From Pseudomonas fluorescens (GTDB taxonomy: Bacteria > Pseudomonadota > Gammaproteobacteria > Pseudomonadales > Pseudomonadaceae), in NCBI RefSeq assembly GCF_005938625.1, contig NZ_VCNJ01000023.1, positions 62,001-126,000 of the forward strand: a DNA stretch of 64,000 bases, written 5' to 3'. A model generated the notes under the pieces. That model did not search any database. It was given only the letters and a program-made list of their open reading frames with translations, and was not told the origin of the DNA. Shown one piece after another: positions 7,816-16,166 of this stretch. Positions within the stretch are counted from its first letter, which is position 1, and each line of letters begins with the position of its first letter. The position numbers were made by a program, and so were the translations under genes.

Positions 7816-8658
7816 ATGACCACTCACAGCAAAGACCTGCCCGCGTCACTTGTGGTGTCGCGACAGCGCCCAGCAGGTTTCAGTCCGACATGGCAGCGCC
7901 GCTGCAAAGGCCTGGCCCTGCCGCTGCTGATCATCGTTGCACTGGAAACTATCGTCCGCCTCGGTTGGCTGCCGTCCTACCAGATGCCGGCACCGAGCGA
8001 GATCGCCGTGACCCTCACCGACCTTGCTGAGGGTGCGCTGTGGAAACACATCGGCGCCAGTCTGATTCGCGTACTGCTGGGTTTTGCCATTGGCGCCAGT
8101 CTGGCGCTGGTGTTTGCTGCCTGGGTTGGCTTGAGCCGCGAAGCCGAGGCCTATCTGGAACCGACCTTTGCGGCGCTGCGCTCCATTCCGAGCCTGGCCT
8201 GGGTGCCGCTGCTGCTGTTGTGGCTGGGCATCGACGAGACGTCGAAAATCGTTCTGATCGCCATCGGCGCGTTCTTTCCGGTGTATGTAAATGTCGTCGC
8301 AGCCATTCGCAACATTGATCGCAAACTGGTCGAAGTTGGTCGCATCTATGGCTTCAGTCGCTTGCAATTGGTGCGACGAATCTTGCTGCCAGCCGCCCTG
8401 CCCGGCCTGTTCACCGGATTGCGCAGTGGCATGAGCCTGGCGTGGATGTTTCTCGTCGCGGCGGAGTTGATCGCGGCCACCAAGGGGCTTGGCTATCTGC
8501 TCAGTGACGGCCGGGAAACCTCGCGGCCGGACATCGTGCTGGCTGCGATCATCGTGCTCGCCTTGCTCGGTAAATTCAGCGATAGCTTGCTGGCCATGCT
8601 CGAACGCCGCTGGCTGAACTGGCGTGACACGTTCACCGGCCAGGACGCCAGCGACTAA
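7816..8658 (+). CDS. ABC transporter permease, SsuC/TauC type
   Basis: A 280-residue inner-membrane protein of the binding-protein-dependent transport family. About six hydrophobic segments are visible. The cytoplasmic EAA-like loop (EVGRIYGFSRLQLVRRILLP) that docks onto the ATPase lies at about residues 172-191. It forms an operon with the preceding binding protein. The partner ATPase is not in the next position (an SRAP gene follows), so the ATPase must be encoded elsewhere or be shared. Confidence 0.88.
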   Translation: MTTHSKDLPASLVVSRQRPAGFSPTWQRRCKGLALPLLIIVALETIVRLGWLPSYQMPAPSEIAVTLTDLAEGALWKHIGASLIRVLLGFAIGASLALVFAAWVGLSREAEAYLEPTFAALRSIPSLAWVPLLLLWLGIDETSKIVLIAIGAFFPVYVNVVAAIRNIDRKLVEVGRIYGFSRLQLVRRILLPAALPGLFTGLRSGMSLAWMFLVAAELIAATKGLGYLLSDGRETSRPDIVLAAIIVLALLGKFSDSLLAMLERRWLNWRDTFTGQDASD

Positions 8659-8686
8659 GCTGAACTCTCCAACCGGAGATCGGCCC

Positions 8687-9367
8687 ATGTGCGGAAGACT
8701 CTCGCAGTACCGTGGCATTCATGACTTCGTCGCGGTGCTGAGCATTCCCGACGCGTTGATCAATCACGTCGGCGACGCGCCACTCGATCGCTACAACGCG
8801 GCGCCGACCACCGCGCTGGCCGTCCTTCATCAACAAGGACAACACCTGCATGCCGACAATCTGCGCTGGGGCTGGCGCCCGCATTGGGCCAAGGATCGTC
8901 CGCCACCGATCAATGCCCGGGTCGAGAAAGTCGCCCATGGCCCTTTCTTTCGAGGGATCTGGCGACATCGTTTGATTGTGCCCGTGGACAACTGGTTTGA
9001 ATGGGTCGATAGCGCAGACAAAACACGACAACCCTGGCTGATCCGTCGCGCGGATCACGAAGCGGTTTTCTGCGCAGCCATCGGACAATTTCCGACAGCC
9101 GAAACGCCAGCTCGGGATGACGACGGTTTCGTGATTATCACCGCCGATGCCGTCGGCGGCATGCTCGATATCCATGATCGCCGACCAGTAGTGTTTCGCG
9201 CAGAGCTGGTGCATGAATGGCTGGATCCTGCGACTCCCGTTGAGCGTGCCGAGCAAATGCTGCTGTTCGAAGGTGAACGCAGCGAAATGTTCGAATGGCA
9301 TAAAGTCGGCAAAGCCGTCGGTAACGTACGCAATCAGGGTGCCAGTTTGATTATTCGGCAAACTTAA
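8687..9367 (+). CDS. SRAP domain protein (YedK/HMCES family), abasic-site DNA-protein crosslinker
   Basis: A 226-residue SOS-response-associated peptidase family protein. After removal of Met1, Cys2 of MCGRLSQY becomes the N-terminal residue that forms a stable thiazolidine with abasic sites in single-stranded DNA. The other active-site residues are seen at Asn76 (INARVE), Glu105 (NWFEW) and His163 (DIHDRRP). The start is fixed by the required Cys2 and by GGAGAT upstream. It shields abasic sites from error-prone repair. Full length for the family. Confidence 0.93.
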   Translation: MCGRLSQYRGIHDFVAVLSIPDALINHVGDAPLDRYNAAPTTALAVLHQQGQHLHADNLRWGWRPHWAKDRPPPINARVEKVAHGPFFRGIWRHRLIVPVDNWFEWVDSADKTRQPWLIRRADHEAVFCAAIGQFPTAETPARDDDGFVIITADAVGGMLDIHDRRPVVFRAELVHEWLDPATPVERAEQMLLFEGERSEMFEWHKVGKAVGNVRNQGASLIIRQT

Positions 9368-9396
9368 ACATTTGCCGACTTCACGCGTTTATCAAT

Positions 9397-9478
9397 GTAG
9401 GAGCTGCCGAAGGCTGCGAACTTTTGACTTCTTGTTTTCTCAGAATCGAAAGATCGCAGCCTTCAGCAGCGCCTACAG
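9397..9478. repeat. Family A palindromic repeat pair
   Basis: GTAGGAGCTGCCGAAGGCTG is followed about 50 bases later by its inverse (AGATCGCAGCCTTC...CCTAC). The same paired unit recurs at 23411, 31561 and 47261. It is a REPIN-like intergenic element typical of this genus. Confidence 0.8.
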
Positions 9479-9700
9479 GTGACGCATGGTCGTTACAACA
9501 ACTGTTTCATCTTTGAGACGCTGCAAATAAAACACACGTTCGAATGAACTAACCGCCTGTCTGACATTTCAACCGTCATACATACATTTATATGCACTAC
9601 GGCTAGCATGCGCGCCGCATTTCCATTTGGTATACCAGTTGACCAAAGAGTCAACAAACCAGGAACCCCCTAACGTCTACAAGCCTTGCAGAGAAATAAG
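9479..9700. other. Intergenic region, AT-richer, no gene seen
   Basis: After the repeat pair, about 220 bases contain no convincing open frame. TTGGTATACCAGTTGACCAA (9629-9648) is a near-perfect inverted repeat (TTGG-TATACCAGTTGA-CCAA with inner TGGTATACCA palindrome) about 55 bases before the next gene, so it may be an operator or promoter element. Confidence 0.35.
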
Positions 9701-9973
9701 TTGCGCGACGATTTTGCAATCAAACAGGTCAGCGGCCTGGAGTGTATTTATCTGTCGATGACAGAACGCTTTGAACTCGACTGTTTTATCGGCCACTACA
9801 TCAAGACCCGAAACCTGCGTTCCGTACCCGATATAGACCGTATCTTGCGCACCACCCTCGAAGCGTATCCCGGCCACCCACCGGTGATGGTCAACGAGCT
9901 GAATGCGTGGATTGACCGAACCTTGGGATATCGGGCCACACACCCCGATTTCACGCAGTTGGACGATCTCTGA
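9701..9973 (+). CDS. Conserved hypothetical small protein
   Basis: A 90-residue protein (KQVSGLECIYLSMTERFELD, then CFIGHYIKT, and a C-terminal HPDFTQLDDL) with no recognised domain. No ATG fits near the start of the conserved-looking sequence. A TTG at 9701 preceded by GAGA is the best start; a TTG at 9686 and an internal ATG at 9758 are alternatives. It ends directly before a strong terminator, which supports it being a real gene. Confidence 0.6.
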   Translation: MRDDFAIKQVSGLECIYLSMTERFELDCFIGHYIKTRNLRSVPDIDRILRTTLEAYPGHPPVMVNELNAWIDRTLGYRATHPDFTQLDDL

Positions 9974-9980
9974 AACCACA

Positions 9981-10008
9981 AAAAAGCCCCGCACTTGCGG
10001 GGCTTTTT
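9981..10008. terminator. Strong bidirectional terminator
   Basis: AAAAAGCCCCGC and GCGGGGCTTTTT form a perfect stem with a four-base loop and poly-A/poly-T flanks. It serves the plus-strand 90-residue gene and the minus-strand 48-residue gene that meet here. Confidence 0.9.
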
Positions 10009-10020
10009 CGTAAAAGTCAC

Positions 10021-10167
10021 TCAAAACTTGCGATCAGGATCGGAAAGCTCTCGGCCATCATCGTGCTTCCAGGTCTGTTCCTTGTGCTTTTCACGCTCTA
10101 TTTCTTCTTGCGTTGGTTCGTCCGTATCTTCGTCATCCGTGTCTGGATGGTTTTTCTCAGTCGCCAT
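10021..10167 (-). CDS. Very acidic 48-residue protein
   Basis: A short gene with a perfect ribosome site: GGGAGGT lies five bases before the ATG at 10167. The product begins MATEKNHPDTDDEDTDEP and is highly charged (about 16 Asp/Glu and 11 Lys/Arg/His), with no hydrophobic stretch, so it is probably a disordered cytoplasmic protein. It ends at TGA (10021-10023), 13 bases from a strong terminator. The excellent ribosome site and terminator support a real gene. Function unknown. Confidence 0.7.
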   Translation of the reverse strand: MATEKNHPDTDDEDTDEPTQEEIEREKHKEQTWKHDDGRELSDPDRKF

Positions 10168-10220
10168 GTGCACCTCCCGCTATCAGTAACCCTTCATCAC
10201 TAAAGCGTAGAACAGACAAC

Positions 10221-10535
10221 TTACAGCCACCAGCGCAGCAAGAAGAAGAACCCCATGCTCAACAACATGCTGAGCAAAGTACTGCGCGTGTAGATCACCA
10301 GTGCGATCGCCACCAGCGAACTAAGCAGATACGGATTGTCCCACTGCAGATTCAATTGTTTGTCGGGCATGAAGACAATCGGCCCGCAGATCGCAGTGAG
10401 CATCCCCGGTACTGCAAACCCGAGAAACTGTCGCGCATTGCTGCTCAGACGTACTGGCAAACGCGGCTCGAGAAACACGTAGCGATTGAGAAACACCAAC
10501 AGCCCCATGCCAAAAATCACCGCCCAAACCATCAT
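10221..10535 (-). CDS. azlD: AzlD family branched-chain amino acid transport subunit
   Basis: A 104-residue membrane protein with about three to four hydrophobic segments, matching AzlD/YgaH, the small subunit of the AzlCD exporter of branched-chain amino acids or related compounds. Its ATG (10535) overlaps the azlC stop as ATGA, so translation is coupled. The family motif PAVLTAICGPIVF-like (VPGMLTAICGPIVF) is seen near residue 57. Confidence 0.85.
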   Translation of the reverse strand: MMVWAVIFGMGLLVFLNRYVFLEPRLPVRLSSNARQFLGFAVPGMLTAICGPIVFMPDKQLNLQWDNPYLLSSLVAIALVIYTRSTLLSMLLSMGFFFLLRWWL

Positions 10536-11230
10536 GTACGCTCCCGATACAGCTTGTTGCAGATAAACCCTGCGGTCATTCCGGCCAGCCCGGACAACAC
10601 CAGGGCCGAGCCCCATTGCCAGTAACTGAACAGCACCGAACAAAACAGCGACACCGCCACACACACCACCGTCGGTACGTTACGCACCACCGGCGTGATC
10701 AACGCGATAAACGTGGAGGCAATCGAAAAATCCAGTCCCAAGTGCTCAAGCCCGGGAATGCTGCTGCCGAGGACAATGCCGGCGAGGGTGAACAGATTCC
10801 ACGCGATGTAGAAAGTCAAACCGACGCCCAGCGCATACCAGCGGTTGAACTGCTGGCGATCATGTTGACTGGTCAGCGCAAACAACTCATCGGTGAGCAA
10901 AAAGCCCAGACCTATGCGCCAGCGCCCCGGCAGCGGCGAAATCACCGAACGCATGCTCATGCCATACAGCAGGTGCTGCGACGTCAGCAGCAGCGTGGTC
11001 AACAGAATCGAAAAAATCCCCGCGCCGCCCTTGAGCATGCCGATCGCCACCAATTGCGCCGCCCCGGCAAACACAATGCTCGACAAGCCTTGGCCTTGCA
11101 GCGGCGTGAGATTGGCTTCGATCGCCATGGAGCCGGCCAGCAGCCCCCAAGGCGCGGTGGCCAGAGACAACGGCATGATTGCCGCAGCGCCGCGAAGGAA
11201 CGCACTGCGCGGCATAAGAGAATCAGACAT
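10532..11230 (-). CDS. azlC: AzlC family branched-chain amino acid exporter, large subunit
   Basis: A 232-residue inner-membrane protein with six or more hydrophobic segments. The N-terminal region (MPLSLATAPWGLLAGSMA) and the FAGAAQLVAIGMLKGGAG motif at about residues 54-71 are typical of AzlC/YgaZ. It forms the exporter with the overlapping azlD. Such systems remove excess branched-chain amino acids or analogues. No Lrp-type regulator gene is adjacent. Confidence 0.88.
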   Translation of the reverse strand: MSDSLMPRSAFLRGAAAIMPLSLATAPWGLLAGSMAIEANLTPLQGQGLSSIVFAGAAQLVAIGMLKGGAGIFSILLTTLLLTSQHLLYGMSMRSVISPLPGRWRIGLGFLLTDELFALTSQHDRQQFNRWYALGVGLTFYIAWNLFTLAGIVLGSSIPGLEHLGLDFSIASTFIALITPVVRNVPTVVCVAVSLFCSVLFSYWQWGSALVLSGLAGMTAGFICNKLYRERT

Positions 11231-11416
11231 AAACGTTCTTCAACCAGGAAAACGGTCGAAGACTGTGCCAGCCATTTCGCCTTTTTGGCTTGAACAATCT
11301 TGCGCACTTGTGGGAAATCGGCCGGATGCGCGCGCAATTCGCTGATTTTCGCACTGACCTTTGATCTCCTGACCGGCGTAACATAGCGCCATTCACAATT
11401 GCGTCAGGGAGACGAC

Positions 11417-11791
11417 ATGCTGTACCGAATCGCAGCCGACGGGCTGGTGCTGTTCCACTTGTGCTTCATTTTGTTCGTGCTGTTTGGCGGGCTGCTGGTG
11501 CTCAAATGGCCGCGATTGATGTGGCTGCATTTGCCGGCTGCCGCCTGGGGCGTGGCTGTCGAGGTGCTGCACTTGACCTGCCCGCTGACCTACTGGGAAA
11601 ACCTCATGCGCCACGCTGCCGGGCTGACCGAATACGCGGGCGGCTTCATCGAGCATTACATCTGGCCGATCATCTACCCAGCCGGGCTCACCCCGCAGAT
11701 TCAACTGGCGCTCGGCAGCGTGGTACTGGCGGTGAACCTGCTGGTATATGGCCGCTTGATCCGTTCGTGGAAGCTGCGTCGAGCGCTGTAA
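11417..11791 (+). CDS. DUF2784 family membrane protein
   Basis: A 124-residue membrane protein with about four hydrophobic segments and the family-typical sequence ENLMRHAAG followed by FIEHYIWPIIYP. GGGAGA lies seven bases before the ATG at 11417; an in-frame ATG 18 bases upstream is less well placed. The family has no known function. Its stop codon abuts the end of the convergent DUF3087 gene. Confidence 0.85.
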   Translation: MLYRIAADGLVLFHLCFILFVLFGGLLVLKWPRLMWLHLPAAAWGVAVEVLHLTCPLTYWENLMRHAAGLTEYAGGFIEHYIWPIIYPAGLTPQIQLALGSVVLAVNLLVYGRLIRSWKLRRAL

Positions 11792-12319
11792 TCAGCGCGA
11801 CGTCGGCTTCAAGGCTCCGAGCCAGGCCGGATCCAGGCGCGTCTGCTCGGTATCGAGTCCCAGCGCCTGCATCCGTTCCTTGTGCGCTTCGGCTTCGTGC
11901 CACAGTTGCCCATGATCGCTGGAGTTACCGTCCAGTTCATGCATCTGCGTCAACCCAAGATGATAGAAACGCAGCACTTTCATGGCCGTCGGATCGTTCT
12001 GCTCCACCGCCGCAGTGACCTGATGCATCACATTGGTGATGCTCATCAGACTGCGCTTGAGGCGCCAGCTATACACCGCTGGCGCCATCCAGCTCTGATT
12101 CCAGAAGCGCCCGCGCAGTAACGCAGCCGTCAGCAGAAACGCGACAAACACCCCACCGACATTGAAGCGCAGGTTATCGCCGCCAGGCTCGCCGAACAGC
12201 GCCACCGCCACGCTGGAAAACAGCATCGCCAGCACCAAGAACAGCACGGCGATGATGATCGTGCTGCGTCGGGTCTGCTGGCGAAAGGTGGCGGCGTCCA
12301 TCGGCTGAATCTCGAACAT
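11792..12319 (-). CDS. DUF3087 family membrane protein
   Basis: A 175-residue protein with two hydrophobic segments at about residues 21-43 and 53-70, then a cytoplasmic helical tail rich in His, Glu and Gln. It matches DUF3087, which has no known function. A GTG codon directly precedes the ATG at 12319; the ATG is preferred. GGAAG lies upstream. Confidence 0.8.
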   Translation of the reverse strand: MFEIQPMDAATFRQQTRRSTIIIAVLFLVLAMLFSSVAVALFGEPGGDNLRFNVGGVFVAFLLTAALLRGRFWNQSWMAPAVYSWRLKRSLMSITNVMHQVTAAVEQNDPTAMKVLRFYHLGLTQMHELDGNSSDHGQLWHEAEAHKERMQALGLDTEQTRLDPAWLGALKPTSR

Positions 12320-12543
12320 CACAAATGACTTCCTTGAGCGACAAAAGGGCTAACTGAAAAAACCGGCCGGCGCATTATCGCCTCTAGCGCGGATTTAGCT
12401 ATGCTGGGGCTCCTTTTCATCTTTTCAGCGTCCAACGGGGACATGGCGGTACAGCGCAGATCGTGCCATCTTCATTCATGGATACACACTATTCGGATGC
12501 CATTCGCCTGGTTTTGGGATGACATCGTTTTAAGGATCATTGC

Positions 12544-13917
12544 ATGACCCAACGACACGTAATCAATGCCTCGGTCAGCCCGAAAGGCAGCCTGGAAACC
12601 CTTTCTCAACGTGAAGTTCAGCAACTGAGCGAAGCCGGATCCGGCAGCACCTACACCCTCTTCCGCCAGTGCGCCCTGGCCATCCTCAACACCGGCGCCC
12701 ATGTCGATAACGCCAAGACCATCCTCGAAGCCTACAAGGACTTCGAAATCCGCATTCACCAACAGGATCGCGGCGTACGCCTGGAGCTGCTGAACGCTCC
12801 GGCCGACGCCTTCGTCGACGGCGAAATGATCGCCAGCACTCGCGAAATGCTCTTCAGCGCCCTGCGCGACATTGTCTACACCGAAAACGAACTCGACAGC
12901 CAACGCATCGACCTGACCACCTCGCAGGGCATCAGCGACTACGTTTTCCACCTGCTGCGTAACGCGCGCACCCTACGCCCGGGTGTCGAGCCGAAGATCG
13001 TCGTGTGCTGGGGCGGCCACTCGATCAACACCGAAGAATACAAATACACCAAGAAAGTCGGCCACGAACTGGGCCTGCGCAGCCTCGACATCTGCACCGG
13101 TTGCGGCCCCGGCGTGATGAAAGGCCCGATGAAAGGCGCAACCATCGCCCACGCCAAACAGCGTATCCACGGCGGGCGTTATCTGGGTCTGACCGAGCCG
13201 GGCATCATCGCCGCCGAAGCGCCGAACCCGATCGTCAACGAGCTGGTTATCCTGCCGGACATCGAAAAACGTCTGGAAGCGTTCGTCCGTGTTGGCCACG
13301 GCATCATTATCTTCCCGGGCGGCGCGGGTACGGCTGAAGAGTTCCTCTATCTGCTCGGCATCCTCATGCACCCGGACAACGCAGGCCTGCCGTTCCCGGT
13401 AATCCTTACCGGGCCGAAACATGCCGCGCCGTATCTGGAGCAGCTCGACGCCTTCGTCACCGCGACCCTCGGCGAAGCAGCCAAGCAGCACTACGAAATC
13501 ATCATCGACGACCCGGCCGAAGTGGCGCGGCAGATGACCCAAGGGCTGAAAGCGGTGAAGCAGTTCCGTCGCGAGCGCAACGATGCGTTCCACTTCAACT
13601 GGCTGCTGAAAATCGACGAAGGCTTCCAGCGTCCGTTCGATCCGACCCACGAGAACATGGCCAACCTGAAACTGCACCGCGACCAGCCACCGCACGAACT
13701 GGCGGCCAACCTGCGTCGGGCGTTCTCCGGGATCGTTGCCGGCAACGTCAAGGACAAGGGCATTCGTCTGATCGAAGAACACGGGCCTTACCAGATCCGT
13801 GGTGATGCGGCGATCATGCAACCGCTCGACGCGCTGCTCAAAGCCTTCGTCGCCCAGCACCGGATGAAACTGCCGGGTGGCGCGGCGTATGTGCCGTGTT
13901 ATCGAGTGGTGGCGTAA
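12544..13917 (+). CDS. ppnN: Nucleotide 5'-monophosphate nucleosidase PpnN (YgdH/LOG family)
   Basis: A 457-residue protein of full PpnN length. It cleaves purine and pyrimidine nucleoside monophosphates to base and ribose 5-phosphate, and in E. coli it is activated by (p)ppGpp. The central Rossmann domain has the LOG motif PGGAGTAEE at about residues 258-266 and the GCGPGVMKGPM segment. The N-terminal domain (about 1-140) and the C-terminal extension are the family-specific regulatory parts. It stands alone between two palindromic-repeat regions. Confidence 0.92.
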   Translation: MTQRHVINASVSPKGSLETLSQREVQQLSEAGSGSTYTLFRQCALAILNTGAHVDNAKTILEAYKDFEIRIHQQDRGVRLELLNAPADAFVDGEMIASTREMLFSALRDIVYTENELDSQRIDLTTSQGISDYVFHLLRNARTLRPGVEPKIVVCWGGHSINTEEYKYTKKVGHELGLRSLDICTGCGPGVMKGPMKGATIAHAKQRIHGGRYLGLTEPGIIAAEAPNPIVNELVILPDIEKRLEAFVRVGHGIIIFPGGAGTAEEFLYLLGILMHPDNAGLPFPVILTGPKHAAPYLEQLDAFVTATLGEAAKQHYEIIIDDPAEVARQMTQGLKAVKQFRRERNDAFHFNWLLKIDEGFQRPFDPTHENMANLKLHRDQPPHELAANLRRAFSGIVAGNVKDKGIRLIEEHGPYQIRGDAAIMQPLDALLKAFVAQHRMKLPGGAAYVPCYRVVA

Positions 13918-13939
13918 CCTTTAAGCCATCACACAATCC

Positions 13940-14102
13940 ATGTGGGAGCTGGCTTGCCATCGATAGCGGTCTTCCAGTCAACAGAGGTGTTGAATCAGAT
14001 GACCCCTTCGCGAGCAAGCTTGCTCCCACAGGTTCTGTGGCGTGGCACAAATGGTGTTTACAACCTGAATCCCTGTGGGAGCGAGCCTGCTCGCGAAGAG
14101 GC
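13940..14102. repeat. Family B palindromic repeats, three copies
   Basis: Three copies of the GTGGGAGCGAGC-TTGCTCGCGAAG type element occur in both orientations (13941 partial, 14007-14032 inverted, 14073-14100). The first copy is degenerate. The element occurs at six more places in this window. Confidence 0.85.
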
Positions 14103-14122
14103 CCGATAGAACACCATCAACC

Positions 14123-15517
14123 TCATCCCACCAACCGCGCCGCCAACGCCTTGGCCTGCAACGCCACATCCGTCACCGCCGTACTCTCCCACCACATCCC
14201 GCGCAACGGCGGCCCCATCGCAAACAAGCGGTCAGCCGCATGCCCCTCGGCATCCAGCACCGCACCGTCCACTGCCGCCGCAATTCCCAACGCCAATGGC
14301 CCCGACTGCACCAGACCGCGTGCAAGCACCTGCTGCGGCAACGGTCGCGCCACCCGGCGCCAGTCGTATTCGATGCCACTGGAATTGATCAACGCAGCGC
14401 CCTGCACGACGCACGTTTCAGACTCCCCGCGACGCCGAACACGAATGCTCACGCCACCTTCCGGGCTCGGCTCCAGCCCTTTGAAAGAAGCTGCCTGAAT
14501 GCGCAATCGCCCTTTTTTATAAAGACGCTCAACCAGCGCCGCACTCAACGGCGGCGAACGGTGGTGATGACTTTCCCACCACGGCCGCACATGCCGTACG
14601 AATTGTCGACGCTGCCTGTCAGTCGCCTGACTCCACAACCGAGCGATGTGCACGCGAACCGTGTCCAGCGGCGCCTGCCAATCGATGCCTTGTGCCATGG
14701 CTGCATGGCATTGCCGACGCAATTCGCGCAATAACTGCCGCGGTGTGCGCAGGCTGTGATCGTTGCCAAGAAAGTCCACCCAAACCGGCGGTTGCCGGCG
14801 CACGTGAGGCAACAAACCATGCCGCGAAAACACTTCAATCGGCCCGCGATGCCCGGCCTGTTCCAACGACACCACGGCATCGACCATGGTCAGGCCGGAA
14901 CCGATGATCAGCACGGTGGATTGCGGATCGAGCTGGCGCATGGCCGCAACATCCCAGGGATCGAGGGCGGCGGCGTTGAGGCCACTGGAAGCTTTCTGCG
15001 GGGTTCGTGCTGCGGGGAACATACCGGTTGCCAGCACCGCGCAGGCTCCGTGCAATGATTGCCCATCGCTCAGTGTGAGCTGCACCGAACCGGTATCGAC
15101 TTGCAGATCGACGACCTCCGCGCGGATGTGCTCAGCGCTCGAGCCATTTTGCATTCCGGCAATGCGCGCTTCGGCCAGACGCTGCTGCACATAAACGCCG
15201 AACAATCCACGCGGTGGAAACAGTTCGCTGACCGGTACATTCTGCTCGGCCGATTCAGGCCAGCCACCGCCGGCAATGTGCTCGGTAAGCCATTGCGTCA
15301 GATCATCAGGATTATCCGGATCGACGCTCATTCGCGCGGCGTTGCCGTTGAGCGTGTGACCCAACTCGACCGCGCTGTAGGCCTCGCCCCTTCCCAACTC
15401 AGCACGCGGTTCAATGATCAGAGTCTTGCGCCGGCCTGGCAGACGCAACAATTGCACTGCCAGCATCGTGCCGCTGAGGCCACCGCCGATAATCAGGATG
15501 TCTGCGCTCTGACTCAT
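14123..15517 (-). CDS. FAD/NAD(P)-binding flavoprotein
   Basis: A 464-residue protein of the FAD-NAD(P)-binding family (HpyO/YdhS-like). The FAD motif ADILIIGGGLSGT is at residues 5-17, and the second nucleotide motif VLIIGSGLTMVD is near 202-213. It may be a monooxygenase or dehydrogenase of a small metabolite; the substrate is unknown. Its ATG directly follows the TGA of the upstream XRE-cupin regulator (TGA at 15520-15518, ATG at 15517), so the two are co-translated. This suggests that the regulator controls its own operon with this enzyme. Confidence 0.8.
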   Translation of the reverse strand: MSQSADILIIGGGLSGTMLAVQLLRLPGRRKTLIIEPRAELGRGEAYSAVELGHTLNGNAARMSVDPDNPDDLTQWLTEHIAGGGWPESAEQNVPVSELFPPRGLFGVYVQQRLAEARIAGMQNGSSAEHIRAEVVDLQVDTGSVQLTLSDGQSLHGACAVLATGMFPAARTPQKASSGLNAAALDPWDVAAMRQLDPQSTVLIIGSGLTMVDAVVSLEQAGHRGPIEVFSRHGLLPHVRRQPPVWVDFLGNDHSLRTPRQLLRELRRQCHAAMAQGIDWQAPLDTVRVHIARLWSQATDRQRRQFVRHVRPWWESHHHRSPPLSAALVERLYKKGRLRIQAASFKGLEPSPEGGVSIRVRRRGESETCVVQGAALINSSGIEYDWRRVARPLPQQVLARGLVQSGPLALGIAAAVDGAVLDAEGHAADRLFAMGPPLRGMWWESTAVTDVALQAKALAARLVG

Positions 15518-16081
15518 TCAAATCACCACATTGCGAACAAACCGCACCGCAACATCCCCATCATTGCGATAGGAGTGCGGTTGATTGCTGGCAAACATAA
15601 AGAACTCCCCAGTGCCGATGTGCTGCGGCTGGTCGCCGAGCATCAGCGTCAGGCAACCTTCAAAGACGAAAATCTGCTCGCTCCAGCCCTCGGCATCCGC
15701 TTGCGACGGATAGACCTCACCGGGTTGCAGGCACCATTCCCATTGCTCGACTTCGCGGGTCGCCGTGGCTTTGGAGAGCAACACCGCTTTACTGCCCGGG
15801 TGGGTTCCTGCCCAGGCCACCTCGTTGATGCGGCTCGGATCACGCGCATCCGGCGCCTGAATCAGATCGCTGAACGCCACATCAAGCGCCTCGGCGACGC
15901 GGTCGAGAGTGGTCAGGCTGACGTTCTTTTCACCCGCCTCGATCGCCACCAGCATGCGCCGGCTGACCCCGGATTTTTCCGCCAGCGCAGTCTGGCTCAT
16001 GTCGGCGGCATGCCGTAGACGCCGCACATTCAGGCTAACGTGTTGCAGGACGGACGCCCGTTGAGTTGAATCTTTGTGCAC
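15518..16081 (-). CDS. XRE family regulator with C-terminal cupin domain
   Basis: A 187-residue protein. The helix-turn-helix is at about residues 18-65 (LRHAADMSQTALAEKSGVSR), and a cupin sensor domain fills the C-terminal half (QIFVFEGCLTLMLGD, GEFFMFASNQPHSYRN). Such proteins sense small molecules. The most likely start is GTG at 16081; the frame continues upstream without a better ATG near the helix-turn-helix. The repeated TTGYGCASTATA motif overlaps this start and recurs before the divergent EamA gene, so both are probably under its control. Confidence 0.85.
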   Translation of the reverse strand: MHKDSTQRASVLQHVSLNVRRLRHAADMSQTALAEKSGVSRRMLVAIEAGEKNVSLTTLDRVAEALDVAFSDLIQAPDARDPSRINEVAWAGTHPGSKAVLLSKATATREVEQWEWCLQPGEVYPSQADAEGWSEQIFVFEGCLTLMLGDQPQHIGTGEFFMFASNQPHSYRNDGDVAVRFVRNVVI

Positions 16082-16162
16082 TATATTGCTCACTCGGTGA
16101 GGTTGGGCAGTATACTGCGCAACGTTGGGCGCATTGTGCGGCCTCCTTTTTATAGTGCGCAA
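16074..16162. promoter_or_regulatory. Three copies of TTGYGCASTATA, candidate operators of the XRE-cupin regulator
   Basis: TTGTGCACTATA lies at 16074-16085. The inverse copies TATACTGCGCAA and TATAGTGCGCAA lie at 16111-16122 and 16151-16162, 40 bases apart. The middle copy is part of the palindrome GCAGTATACTGC (16107-16118). They fill the 85-base gap between the regulator and the divergent exporter gene. Confidence 0.6.
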
Positions 16163-16166
16163 GGTC

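Noticed and set aside
13940..14102. Possible CRISPR array because of recurring palindromes
   Set aside because: Repeats alternate in orientation, spacing is irregular, and there are no cas genes; they are REP-type elements.
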